From NCBI GenBank assembly GCA_025463005.1, contig JAOAPR010000005.1, forward strand, positions 1-64,000: DNA of 64,000 bases, in the 5' to 3' direction. Shown here piece after piece: positions 1-8,707 of the stretch (positions within the stretch are counted from its first letter, which is position 1; each line of letters opens with the position of its first letter). A program made the position numbers and the translations under genes. The notes under the pieces were generated by a model. It did not search any database, was not told the origin of the DNA, and saw only the letters and a list, made by a program, of their open reading frames with translations. Source of the stretch: Bryobacterales bacterium (GTDB taxonomy: Bacteria > Acidobacteriota > Terriglobia > Bryobacterales > Bryobacteraceae).

Positions 1-890
1 ACCTGGGCCGCCGCGTTCGCAATATTGTGGCCGACCGTAACGATGGTCAGGCGGTTCGCGCCGCGCTCGCCGGATTGAAATTTGAGCTGGTCTTCGACAA
101 CGTTTATGACTGGGATCGCGGCACGACAGCGGGCCACGTGGAAGCCACTGTGCGCGCGGCCGGCGACAATATCCAGCGCTACGTGTTCATGTCGAGCGTG
201 GCGGCTTATGGCGATGGCTTGAACCACCACGAGGGGGACGCCCTGGCGCCCGATGACGCCCCCGAGCTGTACGTTCGCAACAAGGCCATGAGCGAGCGGG
301 CCCTGTTCCGGCTGCATCAGCGCATCGGACTGCCCGTCGTGACGCTACGGCCGCCGTATATCTACGGGCCAGGAAATCCGTATTATCGGGAAGCCTTTTT
401 CTGGGATCGCTTGCGGGCCGGACGCGCGATCATCCTGCCGGGTGACGGCCGGCGCCTGATGCAGTTCGTCTATATCAAGGATCTGGTCAAGGCGGCATTG
501 CGCGCCGTGGACGAACCGGCCGCCGTTGGGCACGCTTTCAACATCGCTAATCCGCGGCCCATTTCGCAGACCGAGGCGGTGGAAGCTTTCGCGGCCGCCT
601 GCCGCAAACAAGCCAAGTTTGTCCGCATCCCGCGTGAATATATTCTGAGGGCCGGCGGGCATCCGATGGGTCCCAAGCTGTATTTCGGAGTGTATTTCGA
701 CGTCCCCCCGATTACCCTGGTCACGGCCAAGGCTCAGCGGGTTCTGAAATTCAAACCCACTGATTTCGTAACGGGGTTAAGAGAGACCCACCGCTGGTAT
801 CTCCGCAATAACGGCTTCCCTAAACCGGATTTTGGGTTTGAAGATGCGTTGCTGGCGAATGCGCCGGTGATGGCTCCAGCGAAGGCTTGA
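1..890 (+). CDS. NAD-dependent epimerase/dehydratase (5' truncated by window)
   Basis: This is the C-terminal part of an extended short-chain dehydrogenase that acts on nucleotide sugars or similar substrates. The reading frame is open back to base 3, so the gene starts outside the window and the N-terminal GxxGxxG dinucleotide-binding loop is not visible; the GTG at 27 is probably internal. The catalytic triad is visible: serine in MSSVAAYG and the YVRNK motif (Tyr and Lys four apart), followed by LRPPYIYGPG, which is typical of the sugar epimerase family. The exact substrate cannot be told. The 3' end overlaps a convergent small gene by about 70 bases. Confidence 0.88.
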   Translation, partial: LGRRVRNIVADRNDGQAVRAALAGLKFELVFDNVYDWDRGTTAGHVEATVRAAGDNIQRYVFMSSVAAYGDGLNHHEGDALAPDDAPELYVRNKAMSERALFRLHQRIGLPVVTLRPPYIYGPGNPYYREAFFWDRLRAGRAIILPGDGRRLMQFVYIKDLVKAALRAVDEPAAVGHAFNIANPRPISQTEAVEAFAAACRKQAKFVRIPREYILRAGGHPMGPKLYFGVYFDVPPITLVTAKAQRVLKFKPTDFVTGLRETHRWYLRNNGFPKPDFGFEDALLANAPVMAPAKA

Positions 891-1155
891 CGCCCTTCTT
901 GGAAGCCCGCTTCGCCACGAAACGCGGGCCGTAGAACCGCACCCGGCATCCTTTACAGCGGAACGGATGGAGCAGGCACAGCGCGGCTGCGCGATCGATA
1001 AAGCCCTCCGAGTGAGATGGCCGGACCTTAGGCGATCCGCATTTCCAGCAGTGCGGCAAGATCCAGGCGTGCGCGCAACTGCGGACAAAAAATCCCACGC
1101 AGATTGCGACGCAGACGATGACGGACGAGCCGATTGCTAGATAACGCGGGTCCAT
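820..1155 (-). CDS. small membrane protein with zinc-ribbon-like Cys pairs
   Basis: A 111-residue protein starting MDPRYLAIG. It has one hydrophobic segment near residues 7-25, then two CxxC pairs (CWKCG and CKGC) about 30 residues apart, which look like a zinc ribbon facing one side of the membrane, and a Lys/Pro-rich tail. The ATG at 1155 is chosen over the upstream in-frame start because it puts the membrane segment at the N-terminus. Its tail overlaps the epimerase gene on the other strand by 71 bases. I do not recognise a named family or function. Confidence 0.6.
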   Translation of the reverse strand: MDPRYLAIGSSVIVCVAICVGFFVRSCAHAWILPHCWKCGSPKVRPSHSEGFIDRAAALCLLHPFRCKGCRVRFYGPRFVAKRASKKGVKPSLEPSPAHSPATHLQTQNPV

Positions 1156-1318
1156 AGGGGTGCGACGCGTTATCTTGCAAGAATCATTCCAAATGTCGCG
1201 CCAAGCTAAGCGGCTGCAAGGCAACGGCGGGTTTCGGCCTCGCTTATATTTCCTAACAGCAAATACATATTCCGTGGTAGTTTAGCCCGACCCACCTGGC
1301 GCACACTGCAAGTTTTGC

Positions 1319-1347
1319 TTGACCGGGCGCAATGTCGCCCGTATGAT
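1319..1347 (+). promoter_or_regulatory. sigma-70-type promoter of the efflux operon
   Basis: TTGACC at 1319-1324 and TATGAT at 1342-1347 are separated by 17 bases, an ideal spacing. The predicted transcription start (about 1354) lies only a few bases before the ATG at 1360. Confidence 0.75.
1324..1341. promoter_or_regulatory. candidate TetR operator between -35 and -10
   Basis: CGGGCG, six bases, CGCCCG: a perfect six-base inverted repeat that fills the spacer of the promoter. A regulator bound here would block RNA polymerase, so autorepression by the adjacent TetR protein is the simplest reading (inference). Confidence 0.55.
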
Positions 1348-1359
1348 TGAAACGAACGT

Positions 1360-1977
1360 ATGAGCGAAAAGGGCGACACCAAGAGCCGGATCCTGGATGC
1401 TGCCGAGAAGCTTTTTGGAATGAACGGTTTCGACGGAACGTCTCTGCGGGATATCACCACTGCGGCGGACGTCAATCTGGCTGCCATCAACTATCATTTC
1501 CAATCGAAAGACAGCCTGATTGATGCGATTGTGGTCCGCCATATCGAGCCGGTCAACAAAAAGCGCTTCGAACTTCTGGAAGCTGCGGGTCCGGATCCCT
1601 CTGTTGAACAGATTCTGGGTGCCTTCATGGGCCCCGTGATGCAAGTCAAAGCGGACGCGCTAGTACCACTTATAGGAAGAATTCTTTCCAACCCGGAACT
1701 GTTTGTCGAGCGCGTTTTCCATAAGCACCTGGCTCCGGTCTCGCAGCGTTTTGTCGAGGCTCTATCCAAGGCGTGGCCGGATTTGCCGCCCTCGGAGGTT
1801 TTGTGGCGGCTGCATTTTTCGGTTGGCGTTATGACGCACACCATGTTGTGGGGAAGAATCTTTCCAAAAATTACTAACGGCGTATGCGACATCTCAGACC
1901 GCGACGCACTCGTCGAGCGAGCGGTCCGATTTGTTGCCGCTGGTTTTCGTGCGCCTGCATCCAAAGGGAGTGACTGA
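1360..1977 (+). CDS. TetR family transcriptional regulator (CecR-like)
   Basis: A 205-residue TetR repressor. The N-terminal helix-turn-helix covers roughly residues 10-55 (TSLRDITTAADVNLAAINYHF), and the C-terminal ligand domain resembles that of CecR/YbiH, with the MTHTMLWGR segment. It opens an operon with TolC-, HlyD- and ABC-type efflux genes, the same order in which E. coli cecR precedes ybhGFSR. It probably represses this operon until a toxic ligand binds. A palindrome within its promoter is the likely operator. The stop codon lies four bases before the next start. Confidence 0.88.
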   Translation: MSEKGDTKSRILDAAEKLFGMNGFDGTSLRDITTAADVNLAAINYHFQSKDSLIDAIVVRHIEPVNKKRFELLEAAGPDPSVEQILGAFMGPVMQVKADALVPLIGRILSNPELFVERVFHKHLAPVSQRFVEALSKAWPDLPPSEVLWRLHFSVGVMTHTMLWGRIFPKITNGVCDISDRDALVERAVRFVAAGFRAPASKGSD

Positions 1978-1981
1978 AAAA

Positions 1982-3316
1982 ATGAGGGTTATCCTTCCCG
2001 TTCTTGCGCTGGGTTTCGCGCTAAGTGTCCAACTAGGCCGAGCGCAAGGCGTCATGCAGTTGAGTCTGAAACGCGCTGTCGACATCGCGTTGACCCCCGA
2101 AGGCAGCGCGCGAGTGGCGCTCGCCGAGCAGTCGATCCGGGTGTCGGAAACGCGCCTGAATCAGGCTCGCTCGGCATTTTTCCCCAATATCGACGGCTCG
2201 GTGGAGGAGCGCAGCCAGACCGTCAACCTCCAGAGTTTCGGCTTCGATTTTCGGATTCCAATCCCGGGATTTTCGATTCCTAGCATCGTGGGACCCTTCG
2301 GCGTTTTCGATGCGCGCGCAAACGCGCAACAAACGGTGCTGGATTTCACCACGATTCGCAAGTATCAGGCCTCGCGCACAGGTTTGCAGGCCGCCAGGGC
2401 GGATCTGGATGTGACCAAGGACCAGGTCAGCGAGCAGGTGGCCCGCGCATATCTGGCCAGCCTGCGCGAGGACGCGGCGCTCGAAACGGCCCGCGCCAAT
2501 GTCGAACTTTCCCAGGCACTGGAACGGCTGGCCCAGTCGCAGAAAGACGCCGGCACCGGAACGGGCATCGAAGTTACACGTGCCCAGGTACAGCTTGCGA
2601 ACGATCGGCAGCGCCTGACCGTGGCCGAAAATGACCGGCGCCGGACCGTTTTGCAGCTATTGCGAGCGATGGGACTGAGCTTGAACATGGACGTCCAGCT
2701 TTCCGACATGCTCGCCTATCAACCGGTGGACACGGCAGCAGTGGAAGCGCTGCTCGAAACCGCACGCAAGGGGCGATCCGATCTTAAGGCACAGGCGCAG
2801 CATGAGCAGACCGCTCGAATGAATTTCGCGGCTGTCGAAGCCGAGCGGCTGCCCTCCATCGCCGCGTTCGGCGACTATGGAACGATCGGACGAGAGTTGA
2901 TTGGTGCGCATCCTACGCATACGGTCGGGATTCAGCTCAAGGTGCCGGTTTTTGATGGCGGAAGGCGCTCGGCCCGTCGCGAAGAGAGCTTGGCGGAGTA
3001 TCGCCAGGAGGAAATTCGCACGCGCGACCTGGGATTGCAGGTGGATCTTGATGTGCGACTGGCGCTGGACAGCTTGCGTTCGGCCGCCAGCCAGGTGGAG
3101 ACTGCGCGCCAGGGCCTGACATTGGCGCAGAGCGAGCTCGAACAAGCGCAGCGCCGCTATCAGGCTGGTGTGGCGAATTCGCTGGAAGTCACCGATGCGC
3201 AGACCCGCTTGGATCGGGCGCGGGCCAACCAGGTCGACGCGCTTTATAATCACAACCTTGCCCGGTTGGAACTTGCTGCAGCCACCGGCGCCATCCAGGA
3301 GTATGTTCAAAAATGA
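1982..3316 (+). CDS. TolC-family outer membrane efflux protein
   Basis: A 444-residue outer membrane channel subunit. The start MRVILPVLALGFALS, with a signal peptide ending near AQG, is preferred over an in-frame ATG 51 bases upstream; an AGGGAG ribosome-binding site lies 13 bases before it. Two long alpha-helical repeats rich in Gln, Ala and Arg (about residues 100-220 and 300-430) are characteristic of OEP domains, including the RYQAGVANSLEVTDAQ motif. The gene overlaps the next by ATGA. It should supply the trans-envelope exit for the adjacent ABC pump. Confidence 0.93.
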   Translation: MRVILPVLALGFALSVQLGRAQGVMQLSLKRAVDIALTPEGSARVALAEQSIRVSETRLNQARSAFFPNIDGSVEERSQTVNLQSFGFDFRIPIPGFSIPSIVGPFGVFDARANAQQTVLDFTTIRKYQASRTGLQAARADLDVTKDQVSEQVARAYLASLREDAALETARANVELSQALERLAQSQKDAGTGTGIEVTRAQVQLANDRQRLTVAENDRRRTVLQLLRAMGLSLNMDVQLSDMLAYQPVDTAAVEALLETARKGRSDLKAQAQHEQTARMNFAAVEAERLPSIAAFGDYGTIGRELIGAHPTHTVGIQLKVPVFDGGRRSARREESLAEYRQEEIRTRDLGLQVDLDVRLALDSLRSAASQVETARQGLTLAQSELEQAQRRYQAGVANSLEVTDAQTRLDRARANQVDALYNHNLARLELAAATGAIQEYVQK

Positions 3317-4488
3317 ACAAACGCGGGGCGGTTCTGATTCTTCTGGTGCTGGCTGCGGCCGGCGCCGGCGCGTGGTACTGGTTTTACGGCCGCATGGACC
3401 GCGCGACGAACCGGATCCTGGTCTCCGGCAACCTGGAGCTCACCCAGGTGGATCTTTCGTTTAAGACCGCGGGACGCATGACGGAGCTGGCCGTGCGCGA
3501 AGGCGACTCGGTGAAGAAGGGCGACCTGATCGCGAAACTCGATGCCGCACAACTGGAACAGCAATTGTTGCGCGACCAGTCCGCCATCGCCTCGGCTCAG
3601 TCGGCCTATCAGCAACTTCAAACGTCCATCGAGTATCAGGGAGCGACGATCGATAGCGATATCTCTACCCGCCGCGCCGAGCTGGCGCAGGCCCAGGCCA
3701 AGCTCGATGAGCTGATGGCCGGGAGCCGGCCGCAGGAGATCCAGCAGGCGCAATCCGCCGTAGCGGACGCCAAAGCGTGGAACGACCAGGCGCGTTCGGA
3801 TTGGGAGCGGGCGCAAACTTTGTTCGCGCGGGAAGACATTTCGAGGTCGCAGTTCGACCAGGCGCGCGCAAAACTCGACAGTACAGCAGCCCAGCTTCGC
3901 CAAGCCGAAGAACGCCTGGCGCTGGTCAGCGAGGGTCCGCGCAAAGAAGAAATCGCAGGCGCCCGTGCACAGGTTGCGCGAGCACAGGCAGCGGTCCAAA
4001 CGGCGGAAGCGAACCGGTTCGAGTTACGCCGCAAGGAGCAGGAACTCGCCGCGCGGCGCGCGGAAATCGACCGCGCACGCGCCCAGGTCGGCATGACGCA
4101 GACACAGATCGCCGACGCGACGATTGTGGCGCCCATCGATGGTGTGGTGCTGGTGAAGTCGGCCGAACAAGGTGAAGTGATCGCCGCCGGAACCACCATC
4201 GTTAGCATTGGCGATCTCGATCACCCGTGGCTGCGCGCCTTTATCAACGAACCCGATCTCGGCCGCGTGAAATTGGGCGACAAGGTCCGGCTCAGCACGG
4301 ATTCGTTTCCCGGCAAGACCTATGAGGGACACGTCTCGTTCATTTCTTCCGAAGCCGAATTCACGCCCAAGCAGATCCAGACCAAGGAAGAGCGCGTGAA
4401 GCTGGTGTATCGGATCAAGGTTGACGTCGCCAATCCGCAGCGCGAGCTGAAGAACAACATGCCGATGGATGCAGAGATTTTGTTGTGA
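3313..4488 (+). CDS. HlyD/YbhG-like periplasmic adaptor
   Basis: A 391-residue membrane fusion protein. One membrane anchor (about residues 5-24) is followed by a split lipoyl domain (LSFKTAGRMTELAVREGDSVKKGDLIAKLD and APIDGVVLVKSAEQGEVIAAGTTI in two halves), a long coiled-coil hairpin rich in Ala, Gln and Arg (about 75-255) and a C-terminal beta-barrel. It links the ABC-2 permeases with the TolC-like channel. It overlaps tolC by four bases (ATGA) and precedes the first ATPase by seven. It matches YbhG of the YbhGFSR drug-efflux system in length and context. Confidence 0.93.
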   Translation: MNKRGAVLILLVLAAAGAGAWYWFYGRMDRATNRILVSGNLELTQVDLSFKTAGRMTELAVREGDSVKKGDLIAKLDAAQLEQQLLRDQSAIASAQSAYQQLQTSIEYQGATIDSDISTRRAELAQAQAKLDELMAGSRPQEIQQAQSAVADAKAWNDQARSDWERAQTLFAREDISRSQFDQARAKLDSTAAQLRQAEERLALVSEGPRKEEIAGARAQVARAQAAVQTAEANRFELRRKEQELAARRAEIDRARAQVGMTQTQIADATIVAPIDGVVLVKSAEQGEVIAAGTTIVSIGDLDHPWLRAFINEPDLGRVKLGDKVRLSTDSFPGKTYEGHVSFISSEAEFTPKQIQTKEERVKLVYRIKVDVANPQRELKNNMPMDAEILL

Positions 4489-4495
4489 GGCGTGA

Positions 4496-5413
4496 ATGAC
4501 CATCGTGGCCGCAAAGGGACTGACGCGGCGCTTCGGCGCGCTGACCGCGGTGAGTCGTCTGGATCTGGAAGTGCAGCAGGGCGAAATTTTCGCGCTGGTG
4601 GGTCCGGATGGAGCCGGCAAGACCACCACAATGCGACTGCTGTGCGGCCTGATGGATCCGACCGAAGGCCGGGCGATTATCGCAGGCCACGACGTTTCGA
4701 AGGAGCTCGACGCGGTCAAGGACCAGATCGGTTACATGGCGCAGCGGTTCGGCCTGTATGGCGACCTGACGGTCGACGAGAACATGGCGTTCTACGGCGA
4801 TCTTTTCGGCGTGGTCGGGCGCGAGCGCCAGGAATTGACCGGGCGACTCCTGCAAATGACTCGTATGGAGCCGTTCCGCAAGCGCCAGGCCGCGAAGCTC
4901 TCGGGCGGCATGAAGCAGAAGCTGGCGCTGATGTGTACGCTGCTGCACAAGCCGCGCGTGCTGTTCTTGGATGAGCCAACCAATGGCGTCGATCCCGTTT
5001 CACGGCGCGACTTCTGGGCCATCCTGTATCAACTGGTGAGCGAAGGCCTGACCGTCCTGGTTTCGACTGCGTATCTAGACGAGGCCGAGCGGGCCAACCG
5101 CGTTGGGATGATGCATCAGGGCCGGATGATCCGGTGCGATTCTCCCGCGGCGTTGAAGGAGAGTCTGGAGGAGAGCTGTTATCGCGTCCATTTCGCGCGT
5201 CCGGAAGAAGCGCGACCCCTCCTTGAGCGCCAACCCGGCGTACTGGGCGTGTACCACGCCGGCGTCGAATATCACCTGTTCGTCGATGAGCGCGTCAATA
5301 CAATTGAGAACCTGGAGAAAGTAACCCCGTTCACGTACGAACGCATCACGCCGTCGCTGGAGGATGTGTTCATCGCGCTGGCGCGCAAGGAAGAGTTGGC
5401 CCGTGCCGCCTGA
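4496..5413 (+). CDS. ABC transporter ATPase (YbhF N-half-like)
   Basis: A 305-residue ATP-binding subunit. Walker A is GPDGAGKTT (residues 36-44, with Asp where Asn or Ser is usual), the signature is LSGGMKQK (135-142) and Walker B is VLFLDE (155-160). The C-terminal extension of about 80 residues is typical of ABC-2 drug exporters. E. coli YbhF has two such domains in one chain; here they are separate genes, and this one corresponds to the first. The next gene starts inside its last codons, so the two ATPases are probably made in equal amounts. Confidence 0.92.
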   Translation: MTIVAAKGLTRRFGALTAVSRLDLEVQQGEIFALVGPDGAGKTTTMRLLCGLMDPTEGRAIIAGHDVSKELDAVKDQIGYMAQRFGLYGDLTVDENMAFYGDLFGVVGRERQELTGRLLQMTRMEPFRKRQAAKLSGGMKQKLALMCTLLHKPRVLFLDEPTNGVDPVSRRDFWAILYQLVSEGLTVLVSTAYLDEAERANRVGMMHQGRMIRCDSPAALKESLEESCYRVHFARPEEARPLLERQPGVLGVYHAGVEYHLFVDERVNTIENLEKVTPFTYERITPSLEDVFIALARKEELARAA

Positions 5414-6359
5414 GAGTAACGAACCCGCGGTTCGCATCGAGAACCTGGTGAAACGCTTCGGCGATTTCGTCGCCGTGGACAATGTTTCGATCGATGTCGC
5501 CCGCGGTGAGATCTTCGGCTTTCTGGGACCGAACGGGGCGGGGAAATCGACCACCATTCGCATCCTATGCGGGCTGCTAGCGCCCACGTCGGGTCGCGCC
5601 ACGGTCGGCGGATACGATGTCGCCACGCAGTCCGAGCTGGTCCGCCAGAACATCGGCTACATGTCGCAGAAGTTTTCGCTCTACGATGACTTGACCGTGG
5701 AGGAAAACATCGAGTTCTTCGGCGGCGTGTATGGAGTATCGCCGGAAACCTTGCCGCAGCGGCGGGATTACGTCCTGCGCATGGCGAACCTGGAAGATAA
5801 GCGCAAATCGCCCACGCACGATCTGCCTGGCGGCCTGAAGCAGCGCCTGGCGCTGGGCTGCGCCATACTCCACGAGCCTCCGATTCTGTTTCTGGACGAA
5901 CCCACCAGCGGCGTGGATCCAGTCGCTCGGCGCAATTTCTGGGAGCTGATTTACCGGCTCTCGGAATCCGGTCACACCATTTTCGTCACCACGCACTATA
6001 TGGACGAAGCTGAGTATTGCCATCGCATCGCGCTCATGTACGGCGGACGTGTCATAGCGCTCGGATCGCCTGCCGAGCTGAAGCAGGCTTTCGGCGAGCA
6101 CCATTTACTGATGCTCGAGACCTCGGACCTGCTGGGCGCAATGCACGCGCTGCAGGGCCGCAAGGGAATTGTGGATGTCGCGGTGTTCGGAAGCGGCCTG
6201 CACGTCAAAGTGGACGATGAGGCGCGTGCGATCGAGGAAATCCGGTCAGCGCTTGCCGCTGCCGGCATCAAGATCGACGCACTGGAGCCGATTCCTCCGT
6301 CCATGGAGGATGTGTTCGTCGGCCTGATCGAAGAACAGGAGCGCGTGGTGACCAGATGA
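5403..6359 (+). CDS. ABC transporter ATPase (YbhF C-half-like)
   Basis: A 318-residue ATP-binding subunit starting at GTG 5403, which overlaps the previous gene by 11 bases; a longer in-frame start at 5364 lies deep in the upstream gene and is unlikely. Walker A is GPNGAGKST (42-50) and Walker B is ILFLDE (161-166). The signature reads LPGGLKQR instead of LSGG, a change of the serine that contacts the ATP gamma-phosphate, which suggests that the two ATP sites of the heterodimer are not equivalent. It overlaps the following permease by ATGA. Confidence 0.91.
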   Translation: MPPESNEPAVRIENLVKRFGDFVAVDNVSIDVARGEIFGFLGPNGAGKSTTIRILCGLLAPTSGRATVGGYDVATQSELVRQNIGYMSQKFSLYDDLTVEENIEFFGGVYGVSPETLPQRRDYVLRMANLEDKRKSPTHDLPGGLKQRLALGCAILHEPPILFLDEPTSGVDPVARRNFWELIYRLSESGHTIFVTTHYMDEAEYCHRIALMYGGRVIALGSPAELKQAFGEHHLLMLETSDLLGAMHALQGRKGIVDVAVFGSGLHVKVDDEARAIEEIRSALAAAGIKIDALEPIPPSMEDVFVGLIEEQERVVTR

Positions 6360-7489
6360 ACTTTCGACGCGCCCGCGCCATGGCTCGCAAAGAGCTGCTG
6401 CACATTTTGCGTGATCCGCGCAGCCTGATGGCCGCGTTGACCCAGCCCGTTCTGGTCCTGCTGCTGTTCGGGTATGCGCTGAGCCTGGACGTCGACCGAA
6501 TCCCGACCATGATCTACGACGCCGATCGTACCGTCGAAAGCCAGAACCTCATTCATGAATTCCGCGGCTCACGTTATTTTCAGATCGTGGATGAGGTCGA
6601 TTCGTACCGGCCCATCGAGCGCGCCATGGACGAGCGGCGCATCCTGGTGGGCGTCGCGATCCCGCCTGATTATTCGCGCGATCTGCTCCAGGGCAAGGAT
6701 TCGCCGGTGCAGATCCTGCTGGACGGTAGCGATTCCAATACGGCTTCGATCGCGATGGGCTACGCGGAGGGCCTGGTCCAGACCTACGCTCGGCACGCTC
6801 GTGAGAGCGCTCAGAGCCTGCGCACGGGCAGCGTGCTCCAGCCGCCCGTGGACGCGAGGGTGCGCGTCTGGTACAACACCGATCTCGTTTCGCGGAATTT
6901 CATCGTGCCGGGACTGATCGGCGTGATCACTATGATCATCGCGGCGCTGCTGACGTCGCTTACCATCGCACGCGAATGGGAAAACGGCACCATGGAGCAG
7001 TTGCTCTCGACGCCGGTGCGTCCGGCCGAAATGGCGCTTGGCAAGCTCTCCGCGCATTTCCTGCTGGGGCTGGTGGATATGCTGATCGCGTTGTTCGTCG
7101 GCGTGGTCATCTTCAAGGTGCCGCTCAAAGGCAGTCCTGTGCTGCTGCTGTTTTCGGCGTGCGTGTTTTTGTACGGCGCGCTGGCGTGGGGACTCTTTAT
7201 TTCCGCCATGTTCCGGAATCAGCTGGCGGCCTATCAGATGGGCACGCTCACGTCGTTCCTGCCCGCATTCCTGCTGTCGGGGTTCATCTACCCGATCTCA
7301 AATATGCCGTGGATCATCCGCGCGATCTCGGTGATCATCCCGGCCCGGTACTTCATCGACATGACGAAGGGGATTTTTTTGAAGGGCGTGGGATTGCGCA
7401 TATTGTGGTTCGATCTGCTGCTGCTGATTCTCTACGCGGTGGGGGTTTCGTTCCTGGCGATCCGCAAGCTGCGGCAAAAGATCGCGTGA
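6356..7489 (+). CDS. ABC-2 type permease (YbhS-like)
   Basis: A 377-residue inner membrane subunit: one N-terminal membrane helix (about 25-45), a large extracytoplasmic domain with the LLDGSDSNTA motif, then five C-terminal helices containing TIAREWENGTMEQLLSTPVRP, the hallmark ABC-2 coupling loop. It should pair with the following permease to form the transmembrane path. It starts within the stop codon of the ATPase gene and is followed by its partner after seven bases. Confidence 0.92.
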   Translation: MNFRRARAMARKELLHILRDPRSLMAALTQPVLVLLLFGYALSLDVDRIPTMIYDADRTVESQNLIHEFRGSRYFQIVDEVDSYRPIERAMDERRILVGVAIPPDYSRDLLQGKDSPVQILLDGSDSNTASIAMGYAEGLVQTYARHARESAQSLRTGSVLQPPVDARVRVWYNTDLVSRNFIVPGLIGVITMIIAALLTSLTIAREWENGTMEQLLSTPVRPAEMALGKLSAHFLLGLVDMLIALFVGVVIFKVPLKGSPVLLLFSACVFLYGALAWGLFISAMFRNQLAAYQMGTLTSFLPAFLLSGFIYPISNMPWIIRAISVIIPARYFIDMTKGIFLKGVGLRILWFDLLLLILYAVGVSFLAIRKLRQKIA

Positions 7490-7496
7490 GGAAAAT

Positions 7497-8642
7497 ATGA
7501 GACAACGCCTCCGCGCCATGATCCGCAAAGAGTTTCTGCAGGTATTTCGCGATCCGCGCATGCGAGGGCTGCTATTCGTTCCGCCCCTAATTCAGTTGCT
7601 GATTTTCGGCTACGCGGCGAACCTGGACGTCAATACTGCCCGGATCGCCTGGATGGACCAGGATCAGTCCCCGCAGAGCCGCGAGCTGCTCTCGTACTTC
7701 CTGGGATCCGGCCGATTTATCATTGCGTCGACGCCGTCGAGCGAGGCCGAAATGCAGGATTCGATGGATCGAGGGCGTGTCGATGGGGTGATCCGCGTGC
7801 TTCCCGGATTCGCACGAGACGTCGAGCGCGGCCGTCCGACCAGCGTCCAGGTGCTGCTGGACGGCAGCAATTCCAACAACGCGTCGATCGTCTCCGGCTA
7901 CGCCAGCCAGACCATCGCCCGCTATACCAGCGAAGTCATGTCGGAGCGCCAGCGGGACAAGCTGGTGGCTGCTGGTGTGCCCATGCATCCGGCAGTTCCC
8001 CAGGTGTTCACGCAAACGCGCGTCTGGTTCAATCCCGAGCTCAAGAGCCGGAATTATTTCGTCCCCGGCGTGATCGTGAACATCATTATGCTGGTGACCC
8101 TCTCGCTCACCACCATGGCGATCGTCCGGGAAAAGGAACTGGGGACCATGGAGCAGCTCATGGTGACGCCGATCCGCCCGGCCGAGCTGATTCTCGGCAA
8201 GACCCTGCCGTTCGTGCTGATCGGCTTCTGGGACATGCTACTAGTGTTGGGAGCATCGCTGGTGGTGTTTCACATACCGTTCGCGGGCAGCTTCTGGCTG
8301 TTGTGCCTGGCGTCGCTGCTGTTCATCTTGACCACTTTGGGCGCCGGCCTGTTTATCTCAACCATCTCCCGTACCCAGCAGCAAGCCAACTTGGCGACCT
8401 TTCTGTTATTTCAACCGTTCATGATGCTGAGCGGCTTCACGTTCCCGATCCGCAGTATGCCGCAGGTGGTGCAGTGGTTTACCTACGTCAATCCGATGCG
8501 ATATTTCCTGGAAATCGTTCGCGGCATCTTCCTGAAGGGCTCAGGTCTCGACACGTTATGGCCGAATTTTATCGCACTGGCGGTCTCCGGCGTGGCGGTC
8601 CTGTGGATCAGCGTCCTGCGGTTCCACAAGCACCTGGAATAG
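7497..8642 (+). CDS. ABC-2 type permease (YbhR-like)
   Basis: A 381-residue paralogue of the preceding permease with the same topology: N-terminal helix, external domain with LLDGSNSNNA, and IVREKELGTMEQLMVTPIRP before the C-terminal helices. The two together are the YbhS/YbhR-type heterodimer. It is the last gene of the operon; a GC-rich hairpin follows 28 bases downstream. Confidence 0.92.
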   Translation: MRQRLRAMIRKEFLQVFRDPRMRGLLFVPPLIQLLIFGYAANLDVNTARIAWMDQDQSPQSRELLSYFLGSGRFIIASTPSSEAEMQDSMDRGRVDGVIRVLPGFARDVERGRPTSVQVLLDGSNSNNASIVSGYASQTIARYTSEVMSERQRDKLVAAGVPMHPAVPQVFTQTRVWFNPELKSRNYFVPGVIVNIIMLVTLSLTTMAIVREKELGTMEQLMVTPIRPAELILGKTLPFVLIGFWDMLLVLGASLVVFHIPFAGSFWLLCLASLLFILTTLGAGLFISTISRTQQQANLATFLLFQPFMMLSGFTFPIRSMPQVVQWFTYVNPMRYFLEIVRGIFLKGSGLDTLWPNFIALAVSGVAVLWISVLRFHKHLE

Positions 8643-8669
8643 GCGACGGAGCGGGCGCCAAAGCCCTGC

Positions 8670-8685
8670 GCGGGCTGAAGCCCGC
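8670..8685 (+). terminator. GC hairpin after the efflux operon
   Basis: GCGGGC-TGAA-GCCCGC forms a perfect six-base-pair stem with a tetraloop between the permease gene and the next promoter. No T-run follows, so it may be a weak or factor-dependent terminator or a small repeat element. Confidence 0.4.
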
Positions 8686-8693
8686 CCCCCTGG

Positions 8694-8699
8694 TACACT
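8694..8699 (+). promoter_or_regulatory. extended -10 (TGG-TACACT) before the oxidoreductase gene
   Basis: TACACT is preceded by TGn, and the ATG at 8708 is eight bases downstream. It implies a leader of only a couple of bases. Confidence 0.5.
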
Positions 8700-8707
8700 G
8701 AAAATAC

